From the NCBI GenBank assembly GCA_021806845.1, contig JAKAPV010000158.1, positions 1-7,073 on the forward strand: 7,073 bases of DNA, written 5' to 3'. The notes below the pieces were generated by a model. That model was not told the DNA's origin and ran no database searches. It saw only the letters and a program-made list of their open reading frames with translations. Below are positions 1-5,832 of this stretch, piece after piece; position 1 is the first letter of the stretch; each line of letters starts with the position of its first letter. The position numbers were made by a program, and so were the translations under genes. The DNA is from Bacillota bacterium. GTDB taxonomy: Bacteria > Bacillota > Sulfobacillia > JAJZYS01 > JAJYTV01.

Positions 1-12
1 AGTGCTTCGGGC

Positions 13-43
13 TCGGGGAAATACGCGCAGTTTACACGAAGTA
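13..43 (+). repeat. 31-bp direct repeat, copy 1
   Basis: This segment matches 2852-2882 at 28 of 31 positions in the same orientation. Homology starts at TCGGGGAA and stops after ACACGAAGTA in both copies. In the shared reading phase it reads GEIRAVYTK followed by a stop, against GEVRALYTK in copy 2. The differences are conservative (I/V, V/L), which hints at a coding origin such as the start of a lost transposase; that is inference. The two copies bracket the regulator/MFS pair. Confidence 0.7.
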
Positions 44-244
44 GCGAACATTGCTCTTACTGTCGGATCACAGCCTTCCGATCTTGTGCGTCCCCACTCT
101 CCGCCCACGGCACACCCCTCTGGACCGAGGCAGACGAAGACCGGCCCACGGCCTGGGCGGGTGCTTGCAGGCCTGACCGACGCCCTCCTCTTCGTCAACC
201 GGCAAGACGCCGTTGGAAGATTCGATTGGCATCACACATAACCG
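44..244. other. Gene-free leader region
   Basis: No convincing gene is seen between the repeat and the regulator promoter. An open frame spans positions 2-241, but its product is low-complexity, rich in Pro, Arg and His, has no family signature and no ribosome site. A small perfect inverted repeat, GCCCA-N5-TGGGC at 144-158, could be a weak transcript end for an upstream gene outside the window. Nothing else is recognisable. Confidence 0.5.
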
Positions 245-273
245 TTGACGTATATCGAATGGCTTGGTACTCT
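245..273 (+). promoter_or_regulatory. Candidate regulator promoter with operator-like word
   Basis: TTGACG (245-250) is a close -35 match. A 17-bp spacer leads to TACTCT (268-273), a weak -10. The spacer contains TATATCGAA (251-259), the same 9-mer found in the MFS leader at 1390-1398, so it may be a site for autoregulation. Transcription from here would start near 280, just before the strong ribosome site at 291-301. This is why the TTG at 245 is read as a -35 box and not as a start codon. The promoter is predicted from sequence only. Confidence 0.4.
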
Positions 274-307
274 GACCGCGGAGTCACGCCAGGGAGGGGG
301 GACGGCC

Positions 308-1342
308 GTGGAGGAGCTTCTGCCCTGCGTCTTTGCGGTTCAGTCGCCCGTCTTCGAGTTGCTTGCCTCCATGTTCCGCTTGCAGTCGCACGAGCGGCTG
401 ACGAGGGGCAATCTCGTAGGACTTGCTGAGTTTGACCTCGACCTTTGGGTGGATCAGGTCCGCAGCAAGCTTCCCGACGATGTCAAGCAGGCGCTTGAAC
501 TCTTCTTCGACTTCGAGAGTTTCATCGGGCTCTCTATGGTTCAGTTCGCCTGGAAGACCGAGACGTGGCGGTCCGTTGACGCATTCTTGACGGAGATGAA
601 GGCCGCCTCTCCCCATGCGCTCTTCGAATCCTTCCTTCAGACAGGCTTCACGCCGGGGGATGTCCCCGCGGTGGAGGATACCGAGAGGATTCGCGCCTAT
701 ATAGCGCGCACTGCACTTCCCACGACAGAGAAGTGGAAGCTCGCCTACCTTTACCTGGAACGTGACAGCACGAAGCAGGAGTTCATCAAGCTGGTGGAGC
801 GGTGTAACGAGTTGTACTTCAGCGCGGAGTGGGACCGGCTCTCGAAGATCCAGGCCGCGAACATTCAAGAGCTTCGGGCCAAGGTGCGCAGCCGCCCTGA
901 TCTCATGCGGCAGTTCCCCTACCTTTACGTGAAGGACGCCGAGACCACCGTCGTGCTCGCACCATCTATCTTCTACCACGTCGACAGCCTCTCCGCGGCG
1001 GACGACGAACAGGCGCTGTTCATCACCGTCTACGGCATCCACATGGCGGGGTTCTGGGCGAGCCAGATCGGGAACCAGATCGAGATCGTCCAGGTGCTCA
1101 AAGTGCTTTCGGACGAGACGAGGATCAAGATCATTAAGGCACTGCGCGGCGGCGAGAAGTTCGGTTACGAGCTCGCGGAGCGGCTGGACGTATCGAGCTC
1201 CACGCTGTAGCACAACCTCGGCCATCTGGCGTCGATCGGCATTGTCTCCGGGGAACGGGTGGAGAATCGCATCTACTACAGACTAGAGACGGAGCGCCTG
1301 CGTCAGCTACTGGCGGCGGTCGCCCAGGAACTGGGGGGCTGA
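308..1342 (+). pseudogene. ArsR-type winged-helix regulator interrupted by amber codon
   Basis: This is a large DNA-binding regulator of the ArsR/winged-helix type, presumably controlling the MFS exporter 76 bp downstream. The GTG at 308 is chosen because AGGGAGGGGGG (291-301) sits 6 nt before it; an in-frame TTG at 245 has no such site. The N-terminal about 260 residues are a helical region with no family I can name surely; SPVFELLASMF (about 13-23) resembles the N-terminal domain of some actinobacterial ArsR proteins (DUF5937-like, low certainty). From about residue 262 the helix-turn-helix is clear: VLKVLSDETRIKIIKAL, then YELAERLDVSSSTL. A TAG at 1208-1210 (codon 301) falls where Ser or Tyr is usual in S-T-[SVL]-[SY]-H-x-L. 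The frame then continues as HNLGHLASIGIVSGERVENR, IYYRL and onward to a TGA, which is the rest of the recognition helix and wing. The 300-residue product without these parts should not bind DNA normally. It is a recent nonsense mutation, sequence error or suppressed codon. Confidence 0.75.
1208..1210 (+). other. In-frame TAG inside helix-turn-helix
   Basis: This single amber codon splits an otherwise continuous 344-codon frame. One base change from TCG (Ser) or TAC/TAT (Tyr) would produce it. No frameshift accompanies it, and the 43 codons beyond keep family-like sequence. Two intact genes nearby (permease and ABC ATPase) end at TAG, so TAG serves as an ordinary stop in this genome. Confidence 0.8.
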
Positions 1343-1384
1343 TTCTTTATGCCCAGACGTTAGACGACGGTGACACGAGATGTG

Positions 1385-1396
1385 CGATATATATCG
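1385..1396 (+). promoter_or_regulatory. CGATATATATCG palindrome in MFS leader, candidate operator/-10
   Basis: A perfect 12-bp AT-core palindrome lies in the 76-bp gap between the regulator's final stop and the MFS start, 22 bp before the ATG. With the next two bases it contains TATATCGAA, also found at the regulator promoter (251-259). AT-centred palindromes are typical ArsR-family operators, and the TATATA core could also act as a -10 box. GTGACA (1370-1375) and TAGACG (1361-1366) lie upstream, but neither gives ideal -35 spacing. The role is inferred. Confidence 0.45.
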
Positions 1397-1418
1397 AAGA
1401 AAGAGCGAGGGGCATGAG

Positions 1419-2720
1419 ATGGCCAAAGCGGTCTTCCGGTTTCCTTTCCGCCTTCTGCGGATGAACCGTGACGTGCGGTACCTCTGGATCGGCGAGACCA
1501 CCTCGCACTTCGGAGACATGTTCTACGACGTCGCGATCATGTGGTACGTCTTCGCTCGCACCGGATCGGGACTGGACACCGGGCTCGTGCTGATCGCCGC
1601 GTTCGTGCCGCAGGTCATGGTCGGTCCGATCCTCGGTGTGCTGGCCGACCGGATGGACCGCAAGCTGCTCATGCAGGTGGCGAGCGGCGTCCAGGCACTG
1701 CTGACCGGAGCACTGGCACTGCTCGTGTTCACGCACCGCATCGCGCTGTGGGAGATCTATGCCGTGACCGTTCTCATGTCGGTGGTGGCTCTCGCCTACA
1801 GTCCTGCGCGCGCAGGACTCTTTCCAGAGTTGGTCAGAGCCGAAGACCTGCTCAGCGGGAACGCCATGTTCACTGTGTCGCTCCAGGTCGCGCGGGTCGT
1901 CGGGTCGACAGCGGGGGGCACACTAGTGGCGCTGGCCGGCGCGCCGTTGGCGATCGCCTTCGACGCACTCACATTCGTCGTGTCGGCGGCGCTCCTCGCG
2001 CCCGTCAGGGCGCGGCCCGTGGAGACGGCTAGCGAGCCGGAGTCCGCCGTGGCACGCGACCTGCAGGCGGCGTGGCAGTGGCTGCGCAGACAGAAAGCCC
2101 TTCTCGTCCTGATCATCATCGGCGCCTTGAGCAACATCGCGCTCGGCCCGTCCAACGTGCTGTCCCCGATGCTGGTCCGCGATGTGCTCCACGCAGGCGC
2201 ACCGGCCCTCGGCATCTTCGACGCGAGCATCGGCATGGGCGTGGTCGTCGGGGGACTCGTTATCGGATCGCTGCCATCGGATCGGGTCGGCACGATGTTC
2301 CTTGCAGGGATCGGGCTGGAGGGGCTCGCCCTGAGCATCATCTCGATGGCGCACGCGGTCTTCATTGCGTACGCTGGGAACTTCGTCCTCGGGCTCGGCG
2401 TTGTCGCGGCGAATCTGCCCACGACGACGTTGTTTCAGACGCTTGTACCCGACAGTATGCGCGGGCGGATTGCCGGCCTTGGAGGCATGCTCGGTACGGT
2501 CACCATCCCGCTGAGCTACGGTGGTGTCGGAATCCTTGGCGATACAATCGGCGCGCGAGGATGCTTCGCGATGGCGGCTGGTTTGATGGGTAGTTGCGTC
2601 AGTCTGGGCCTCGCGACAAGGGACATTCGACATCTGTCCGACAGGGGGGCGGCAGGGCAAGAAGGAGTCGATGCGGCGAGCTCAAGCCCTATCATGGGCA
2701 GTCCACCCGCGCATCCCTGA
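1419..2720 (+). CDS. MFS transporter, MFS_3 / macrolide-efflux type
   Basis: This is an inner-membrane proton-driven exporter of the major facilitator superfamily, probably for a hydrophobic drug or secondary metabolite. The 433-aa length and about 12 hydrophobic helices are normal for the family. Motif A is seen at about 70-82 (GPILGVLADRMDRK). Other MFS_3-like marks are SPARAGLFPELV (128-139), AFDALTFVVSAALL (180-193) and LVPDSMRGRIAGL (342-354). A polar central loop lies at about 197-225, and the last 30 residues are a loose tail. ATG 1419 is chosen over the in-frame ATG 1380 because GAGGGG (1407-1412) stands 6 nt before it. It follows the broken ArsR-type regulator in the same direction, so the regulator is its likely controller and its expression may now be altered. 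The substrate cannot be read from sequence. Confidence 0.9.
   Translation: MAKAVFRFPFRLLRMNRDVRYLWIGETTSHFGDMFYDVAIMWYVFARTGSGLDTGLVLIAAFVPQVMVGPILGVLADRMDRKLLMQVASGVQALLTGALALLVFTHRIALWEIYAVTVLMSVVALAYSPARAGLFPELVRAEDLLSGNAMFTVSLQVARVVGSTAGGTLVALAGAPLAIAFDALTFVVSAALLAPVRARPVETASEPESAVARDLQAAWQWLRRQKALLVLIIIGALSNIALGPSNVLSPMLVRDVLHAGAPALGIFDASIGMGVVVGGLVIGSLPSDRVGTMFLAGIGLEGLALSIISMAHAVFIAYAGNFVLGLGVVAANLPTTTLFQTLVPDSMRGRIAGLGGMLGTVTIPLSYGGVGILGDTIGARGCFAMAAGLMGSCVSLGLATRDIRHLSDRGAAGQEGVDAASSSPIMGSPPAHP
1800..1819. repeat. 20-bp perfect palindrome within MFS gene
   Basis: AGTCCTGCGC is followed directly by its own reverse complement. The site encodes the SPARAGL segment that is typical of this transporter family, so codon choice within a conserved motif may explain it. 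It could act as a protein-binding site or a cruciform, but nothing else supports that. Confidence 0.6.
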
Positions 2721-2752
2721 TCCCTCTCACCAAAACCATCGCGATCCTCGCC

Positions 2753-2786
2753 GAGGAGTGGCTGGCTCGTTTGCCCGCCACTCCTC
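2753..2786 (+). terminator. Hairpin after MFS gene, candidate terminator
   Basis: GAGGAGTGGC (2753-2762) pairs perfectly with GCCACTCCTC (2777-2786). After one mismatch an inner GGC/GCC helix closes a 6-nt loop. The hairpin begins 33 bp after the MFS stop, in the spacer between convergent genes, so it could stop transcription from either side. No T-run follows on the plus strand and only TTTT after a gap on the minus strand, so it is not a textbook intrinsic terminator. Confidence 0.5.
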
Positions 2787-2851
2787 CGGGTGTTCCCGCG
2801 CTTGTTCCAGCTTTGGTCAATCTGCATTTCCGTCCCCTAAGATCTGCATGA

Positions 2852-2882
2852 TCGGGGAAGTACGCGCACTGTACACGAAGTA
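2852..2882 (+). repeat. 31-bp direct repeat, copy 2
   Basis: This is the partner of the repeat at 13-43, with 3 mismatches and the same orientation, 2839 bp apart. It sits between two hairpins in the convergent spacer. An ATG at 2849 opens a frame reading MIGEVRALYTKYG before becoming Pro/Gly-rich and ending near 2943. The opening weakly recalls the N-terminus of IS21-type transposases (LY-x-x-G), so it may be an insertion-sequence relic; this is speculative. Confidence 0.65.
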
Positions 2883-2897
2883 CGGGCCTGGTCCTGG

Positions 2898-2935
2898 CGA
2901 TCCGGTGACCGCACCCCCGTGCGACCACCGGATCG
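2898..2935 (-). terminator. Strong hairpin after ABC permease, candidate operon terminator
   Basis: CGATCCGGTG (2898-2907) pairs with CACCGGATCG (2926-2935). A two-by-two internal loop is followed by CGCAC/GTGCG closing a CCCC loop (GGGG on the transcript strand). It lies 4 nt past the permease stop on the minus strand, the right place to end the operon transcript. There is no U-tract after it, so it may work with Rho or mainly protect the RNA 3' end. Confidence 0.55.
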
Positions 2936-2939
2936 TGCC

Positions 2940-4046
2940 CTAGATGTCCAGAGGACCGTGCGGGTTCGACCGAGCCCAGTGCGCCCCGCGCCACATGATG
3001 ACGAATCTCCAAAAGAACCAGCCGACCGCGAAGAGCCCAAAGAAGGTCGCAGCCCAGGCGGCGCCGTAGACTCTCCCCTGGGTGAGCAGGGCGGTCAGCA
3101 CGAGGGCGCTGAGGAACGAAAGGAAAGCGTAGTAGACGTTCCAGAGGAACGGGAAGAAGACAGCGTCCCCCAGGCGCTCGAAGGGCGCCCGGCGCCACCA
3201 GCCAGACGCCAGCCAGAGCAGCAGGATCGTCCACGCGACGAACCATGCGTCAAGCGCGAGGGATGCGGGGGCCGGCCAGGTGGGAAAAGTGCTCGTCTGA
3301 AACGGCGAGAGGTTGCCGAGGTTCATCGCCAGCTGCGCAAGCCAGGGCCATGCCAACAGTGAGTTTTGCGGGCCGAAGGCCATCCTTGGCTGGGCCGGCA
3401 TGAGGAATATGTTGAACACGAAACTTTGCAAGAGCGACGGTAGCCCGGCCCAGGTGAGCGCAGCGACAGCGCTGAGAAAAGCACCCATCGCGCAGCTCAT
3501 CGCGAGGGCCGTAGCGAACAGGCTGACCGCTCCCGTAGCGTAAAAGAGGCCGCGCAAGAGGATCGCGCCCACGAGGACTTGGTTTCCGCTGACCACGGCG
3601 AACAGCGCAATGCCGGTCGTTCCCGCGAGCGCAGGAAGCAGGACGGCAGTAGTGCCGAACAGCACTTTAGCGGCGTACACCTCACCGCGCCTGATCGGCC
3701 CCTCCAGACTGTAGAGCAGTCCGCCGACAACGCGGTCATTGACAAACAGAGCAAGGCCCAGGGCAAGGGCGGCGAAGAGGAAGAACGGGACGAATAAGCC
3801 AAGCGCCCCTTGGGTGAACTGTTGCAGGATCGAGGCCATGGCGGCGTGCAGGGTTGTGGGGTTCGGGAAGGCGGCGGCGAAGTCGGACGCAGGAACGTGC
3901 ATCTCGTTCCATAAAGTGTTCCACCACGCTGCCCAAGGGGCGCAGAGTAGCAGGAGTCCCAAGAGGTAGACGGCTCGGTTCACCCGCAGTTCGCGGTAAC
4001 GCGCGGCGGGGGACATCCCAAAGACGGCGCGGCGACTACTCGTCAT
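2940..4046 (-). CDS. ABC transporter permease (ABC-2-like membrane subunit)
   Basis: This is the membrane subunit partnering the ABC ATPase encoded just upstream. The 368-aa product has about eight hydrophobic segments (roughly 26-42, 80-102, 124-152, 158-183, 185-215, 265-282, 305-322, 328-350), with Trp- and Phe-rich stretches and no soluble domain. FVNDRVVGGLLYSLEGPIRR (101-120) resembles the cytosolic elbow before the second helix group of ABC-2 permeases, where the ATPase usually docks. The ATG at 4046 overlaps the ATPase stop by 11 bp, suggesting translational coupling, but its ribosome site is weak. An ATG at 4016 and a TTG at 4070 are in-frame alternatives. There is no specific name; context points to a YtrABC-like or bacitracin/lantibiotic-type exporter. 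Only one permease gene is present, so it would act as a homodimer. It ends at TAG, followed at once by a hairpin. Confidence 0.85.
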   Translation of the reverse strand: MTSSRRAVFGMSPAARYRELRVNRAVYLLGLLLLCAPWAAWWNTLWNEMHVPASDFAAAFPNPTTLHAAMASILQQFTQGALGLFVPFFLFAALALGLALFVNDRVVGGLLYSLEGPIRRGEVYAAKVLFGTTAVLLPALAGTTGIALFAVVSGNQVLVGAILLRGLFYATGAVSLFATALAMSCAMGAFLSAVAALTWAGLPSLLQSFVFNIFLMPAQPRMAFGPQNSLLAWPWLAQLAMNLGNLSPFQTSTFPTWPAPASLALDAWFVAWTILLLWLASGWWRRAPFERLGDAVFFPFLWNVYYAFLSFLSALVLTALLTQGRVYGAAWAATFFGLFAVGWFFWRFVIMWRGAHWARSNPHGPLDI

Positions 4047-4956
4047 CCCACTGGAGTTGGGCACGCGCAAGTCCCTCCCTTTCCATCATGGCGCGGAAGA
4101 CCTCCGTCAGGTCCAGGCCGACAGGCTCGACGAGGATCGCACCGGACTCCCGCAAGGTCTGTGCCACGGAAGCGATTGGCCCGTCGACGGTAAGCATGGC
4201 GACTTTGCCGCGTCGCTCTACGTGCACCACGCGGGGATCTTGTTCAATTTGTGCTGGCCACGTGCCCTCAAACACCACCTGCAGGCGCTGCATGCCGGCC
4301 TTTATGGCGTCGAGATCGTTATCTGCAATGAATCGGCCGTCGACTAGCACCGCCAGACGATCGGCGATCCGCTCTACGTCCTCGATGTGGTGGGTGGCGA
4401 AGACGACAGTGGTGCCCTCTGCGGCGGCCATATCGATCACGAGCTTGAGGACCTGCCCCTTCACCAGAATGTCGAGGCCGTTCGTCGGCTCATCGAGCAG
4501 CAGAAGATCAGGTCGGGTCGCCACCGCGACCGCCACCTGTAGGCTCGTACGCTGCCCCGCCGAGAGGTCGCGCACCGAGTGCCTTGGCGCAATCCCCAGC
4601 GCATCCACCATGCGCGCAGCGCGGGATGCGTCCCACTTCGGGTACGCGAGGCTCGCGTAATGGAGCCACTCGTCCACCCGGAAGGGGGGCAGCGAAGTGC
4701 GCTGGCTCGCCACGTAGTGCACGCGCTCGCGCAGATCTGCGCGCTCCCTGCCGAGCGACTCGCCGAGGACCTCGATGGTGCCCCTATCTGGCCAAAGCAG
4801 CCCGAGCAGCAGTCGAAGCAGCGTGGTCTTACCGGCTCCATTCGGCCCGATTAGACCGCAGACACTGCCGGCCGGCACAGTCCAGTCGATGCCGCGCAGC
4901 ACCGGGTGTCCACGAAACGACTTTTGCACCGCCTCCATGCGCAGGGCTGAGGTCAT
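4036..4956 (-). CDS. ABC transporter ATP-binding protein
   Basis: This cytoplasmic ATPase powers the transporter and pairs with the downstream permease. The 306-aa protein has the full nucleotide-binding domain: Walker A GPNGAGKT (37-44), Q-loop glutamine at about 85, signature LSAGQ (131-135), Walker B LLLLDEP (151-157), D-loop NGLD (159-162) and switch His 189/190 (ATHHIEDVE). The signature has Ala in place of the first Gly of LSGGQ, a tolerated variant in BcrA/YtrB-like exporters. Residues from about 225 form a C-terminal accessory domain common in this group. ATG 4956 is chosen because AGGAGGAGGG (4964-4973) sits 7 nt before it and the codon overlaps the repressor's stop as ATGA; that ribosome site lies inside the repressor's last RERRR codons. 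An in-frame start 30 bp upstream has no such site. It ends at TAG. Confidence 0.93.
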   Translation of the reverse strand: MTSALRMEAVQKSFRGHPVLRGIDWTVPAGSVCGLIGPNGAGKTTLLRLLLGLLWPDRGTIEVLGESLGRERADLRERVHYVASQRTSLPPFRVDEWLHYASLAYPKWDASRAARMVDALGIAPRHSVRDLSAGQRTSLQVAVAVATRPDLLLLDEPTNGLDILVKGQVLKLVIDMAAAEGTTVVFATHHIEDVERIADRLAVLVDGRFIADNDLDAIKAGMQRLQVVFEGTWPAQIEQDPRVVHVERRGKVAMLTVDGPIASVAQTLRESGAILVEPVGLDLTEVFRAMMEREGLARAQLQWDDE

Positions 4957-5354
4957 CGCTGTACCCTCCTCCTCTCGCGATGCCACTCCTCCGCGGTAGA
5001 CCGGAACAGGTTGAGCAGGTCTTGGTCGGTTAGTTGGAGGTGGTGCGCCTCGATCAGCAGCTCGCGGATGCGGCCGCTCAGTTCACGCACGCGATCCTCG
5101 TGGTCGGGGCGCGGACGGGACGCGGCGATGAACGTCCCGTGTCCGCGCACGACCTCGATGATGTGGTCGCGCTCAAGTTCCTGGTAAGCACGGGCCACCG
5201 TGTTGTGGTTGATCGTCATCTCGGCGGCCAACTCCCTAACCGACGGCATCCGGTCACCATGCCCAAGGAGACCCTTGGCAACGGCCTCCTTGACACCGTC
5301 GACCACCTGTTGGTAGACGGGCTTGGCTGAACGAGGGTCGATGGAAAGCCACAT
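4953..5354 (-). CDS. GntR-family transcriptional regulator, YtrA subfamily
   Basis: This is a DNA-binding repressor, probably of its own operon with the ABC transporter. At 133 aa it is of YtrA size: a winged helix-turn-helix at about 8-76 and a short helical tail (about 84-130) instead of the large ligand domain of other GntR groups. Family marks are PVYQQVVDGVKEAVAKG (12-28), DRMPSVRELAAEM (34-46), NHNTVARAYQELE (49-61, recognition helix) and VRGHGTFIA (69-77, wing). The start is supported by GAAGGGAG (5362-5369), 7 nt upstream. The stop overlaps the ATPase start (ATGA). A palindrome at 5374-5394 just upstream is the probable operator. YtrA regulators usually respond to cell-envelope stress or antibiotics, but the inducer cannot be seen here. 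Confidence 0.92.
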   Translation of the reverse strand: MWLSIDPRSAKPVYQQVVDGVKEAVAKGLLGHGDRMPSVRELAAEMTINHNTVARAYQELERDHIIEVVRGHGTFIAASRPRPDHEDRVRELSGRIRELLIEAHHLQLTDQDLLNLFRSTAEEWHRERRRVQR

Positions 5355-5373
5355 GGGCTGGCTCCCTTCTAAA

Positions 5374-5394
5374 TGTACTAGTTATACCGGTACA
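5374..5394 (-). promoter_or_regulatory. TGTAC-N11-GTACA palindrome, probable GntR operator
   Basis: The half-sites TGTAC (5374-5378) and GTACA (5390-5394) are exact inverted copies. The next positions also partly match (TACTAG against TACCGG). The site lies just downstream of the predicted -10 and before the repressor's ribosome site, where a bound dimer would block transcription. Spaced palindromes with a GTAC-type half-site are usual for YtrA-like regulators. Confidence 0.55.
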
Positions 5395-5401
5395 CACAGA
5401 C

Positions 5402-5430
5402 ATCATACCCGCGCCGAAGTCACTGTGCAA
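5402..5430 (-). promoter_or_regulatory. Candidate promoter of the GntR-ABC operon
   Basis: On the minus strand, TTGCAC (5425-5430) and TATGAT (5402-5407, five of six consensus bases) are spaced by 17 bp. Initiation about 7 nt on would put the start next to the palindrome at 5374-5394. A second -10-like word, TATAAC (5381-5386), lies inside the palindrome but has no -35 at suitable distance. Confidence 0.45.
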
Positions 5431-5458
5431 GGTCAACGGCGGGAGAATGGCAGAGGTG

Positions 5459-5517
5459 ACCGGCTTTGATCGCCGGTTGCCCTTCACCCCTTGCCCTCGC
5501 CCCCGCCCCCGCCCCCG
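5459..5517. other. Hairpin and G-rich tract in gene-free spacer
   Basis: The 5431-5577 spacer holds no gene. A hairpin ACCGGC-N7-GCCGGT spans 5459-5477, extendable by two G-T pairs. It is followed by three GCCCCC hexamers (5499-5516). On the minus strand this reads as three runs of five G, then runs of three, four and three G, a classic G-quadruplex-capable tract. It lies about 50 bp upstream of the operon promoter. Its role is unknown. Confidence 0.5.
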
Positions 5518-5583
5518 CATACGCGGTTCGGGCCAACACCACGCTTAGTCAACACTCGGTCAGGGAGCATTACGTATCCTGAT

Positions 5584-5596
5584 ATGAACGAGGCCG
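5584..5596 (+). repeat. Inverted repeat at transposase 3' end (IRR)
   Basis: ATGAACGAGGCCG is an exact 13-bp inverted match to 7039-7051. Its ACGAGG also pairs with CCTCGT at 5602-5607 to form a local hairpin with an 8-nt loop. It marks the right end of the element. Confidence 0.75.
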
Positions 5597-5832
5597 TCAA
5601 CCCTCGTGAGAAAGTCCTGGTTCGGATGCCGGGGAGCCCTTGGCGACGGTATGCACTCTGATATTCGCGGGTTGGTTACCGCATTTCGTGTAACCGTCTG
5701 GAGCTACCTCGGACTAAGCGCGTGCGTCGGGCTTGCGCCTGGCACATAGGATTCGCGAGGTTTCTCCGTGACCGTTGGCCCGCGGCACCGAACCAAGGTT
5801 CAAGACTGAGCAGGCAGGATTTGATATGGCGA
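5597..5832 (-). ncRNA. Non-coding 3' region of the IS, candidate seek/bridge RNA
   Basis: IS1111-type elements encode, between the transposase stop and the right repeat, a structured RNA whose guide segments choose the target and recognise the element's own ends. This 236-bp stretch has no coding signal and sits exactly there. On the transposase strand, GACGGT (5693-5698) can pair with ACCGTC (5645-5650), or CGGTA (5677-5681) with TACCG (5647-5651), enclosing a loop. A separate perfect hairpin GGTTAC/GTAACC (5674-5679 / 5690-5695) competes with these. The loop between 5652 and 5676 contains CCAACCC (5669-5675), complementary to GGGTTGG at the left flank junction, and ATATCAG (5658-5664), identical to the right end junction. 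Ends and processing of the RNA cannot be fixed by eye. Confidence 0.5.

Noticed and set aside
2..241. 79-aa open frame at the start of the window
   Set aside because: Pro/Arg-rich, no ribosome site visible, no family resemblance; probably non-coding.
245..247. TTG as start of the regulator
   Set aside because: No ribosome site before it, and it fits better as a -35 box; GTG 308 has an excellent ribosome site at ideal spacing.
1208..1210. Pyrrolysine or general TAG recoding
   Set aside because: The permease and ATPase genes here both stop at TAG in natural places, and no recoding structure was recognised after the codon.
284..1225. 313-aa open frame on the minus strand across the regulator
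   Set aside because: Shadow of the plus-strand gene; no ribosome site or family motif, while the plus strand encodes a recognisable helix-turn-helix.
1923..2660. 245-aa minus-strand frame opposite the MFS gene
   Set aside because: His/Arg/Asp-rich shadow with no motif; the MFS protein on the other strand is intact.
2849..2943. Short gene starting MIGEVRALYTKYG
   Set aside because: Only the first about 13 residues look protein-like; the rest is the terminator hairpin read as Pro/Gly codons. Kept as a possible relic only.
3854..4660. 268-aa Ser/Arg/Thr-rich open frame on the plus strand
   Set aside because: Antisense to the ABC permease and ATPase, whose motifs are unmistakable; composition is typical of a shadow frame in G+C-rich DNA.
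5499..5516. CRISPR-like tandem repeats
   Set aside because: Three adjacent GC hexamers without spacers; simple low-complexity sequence.
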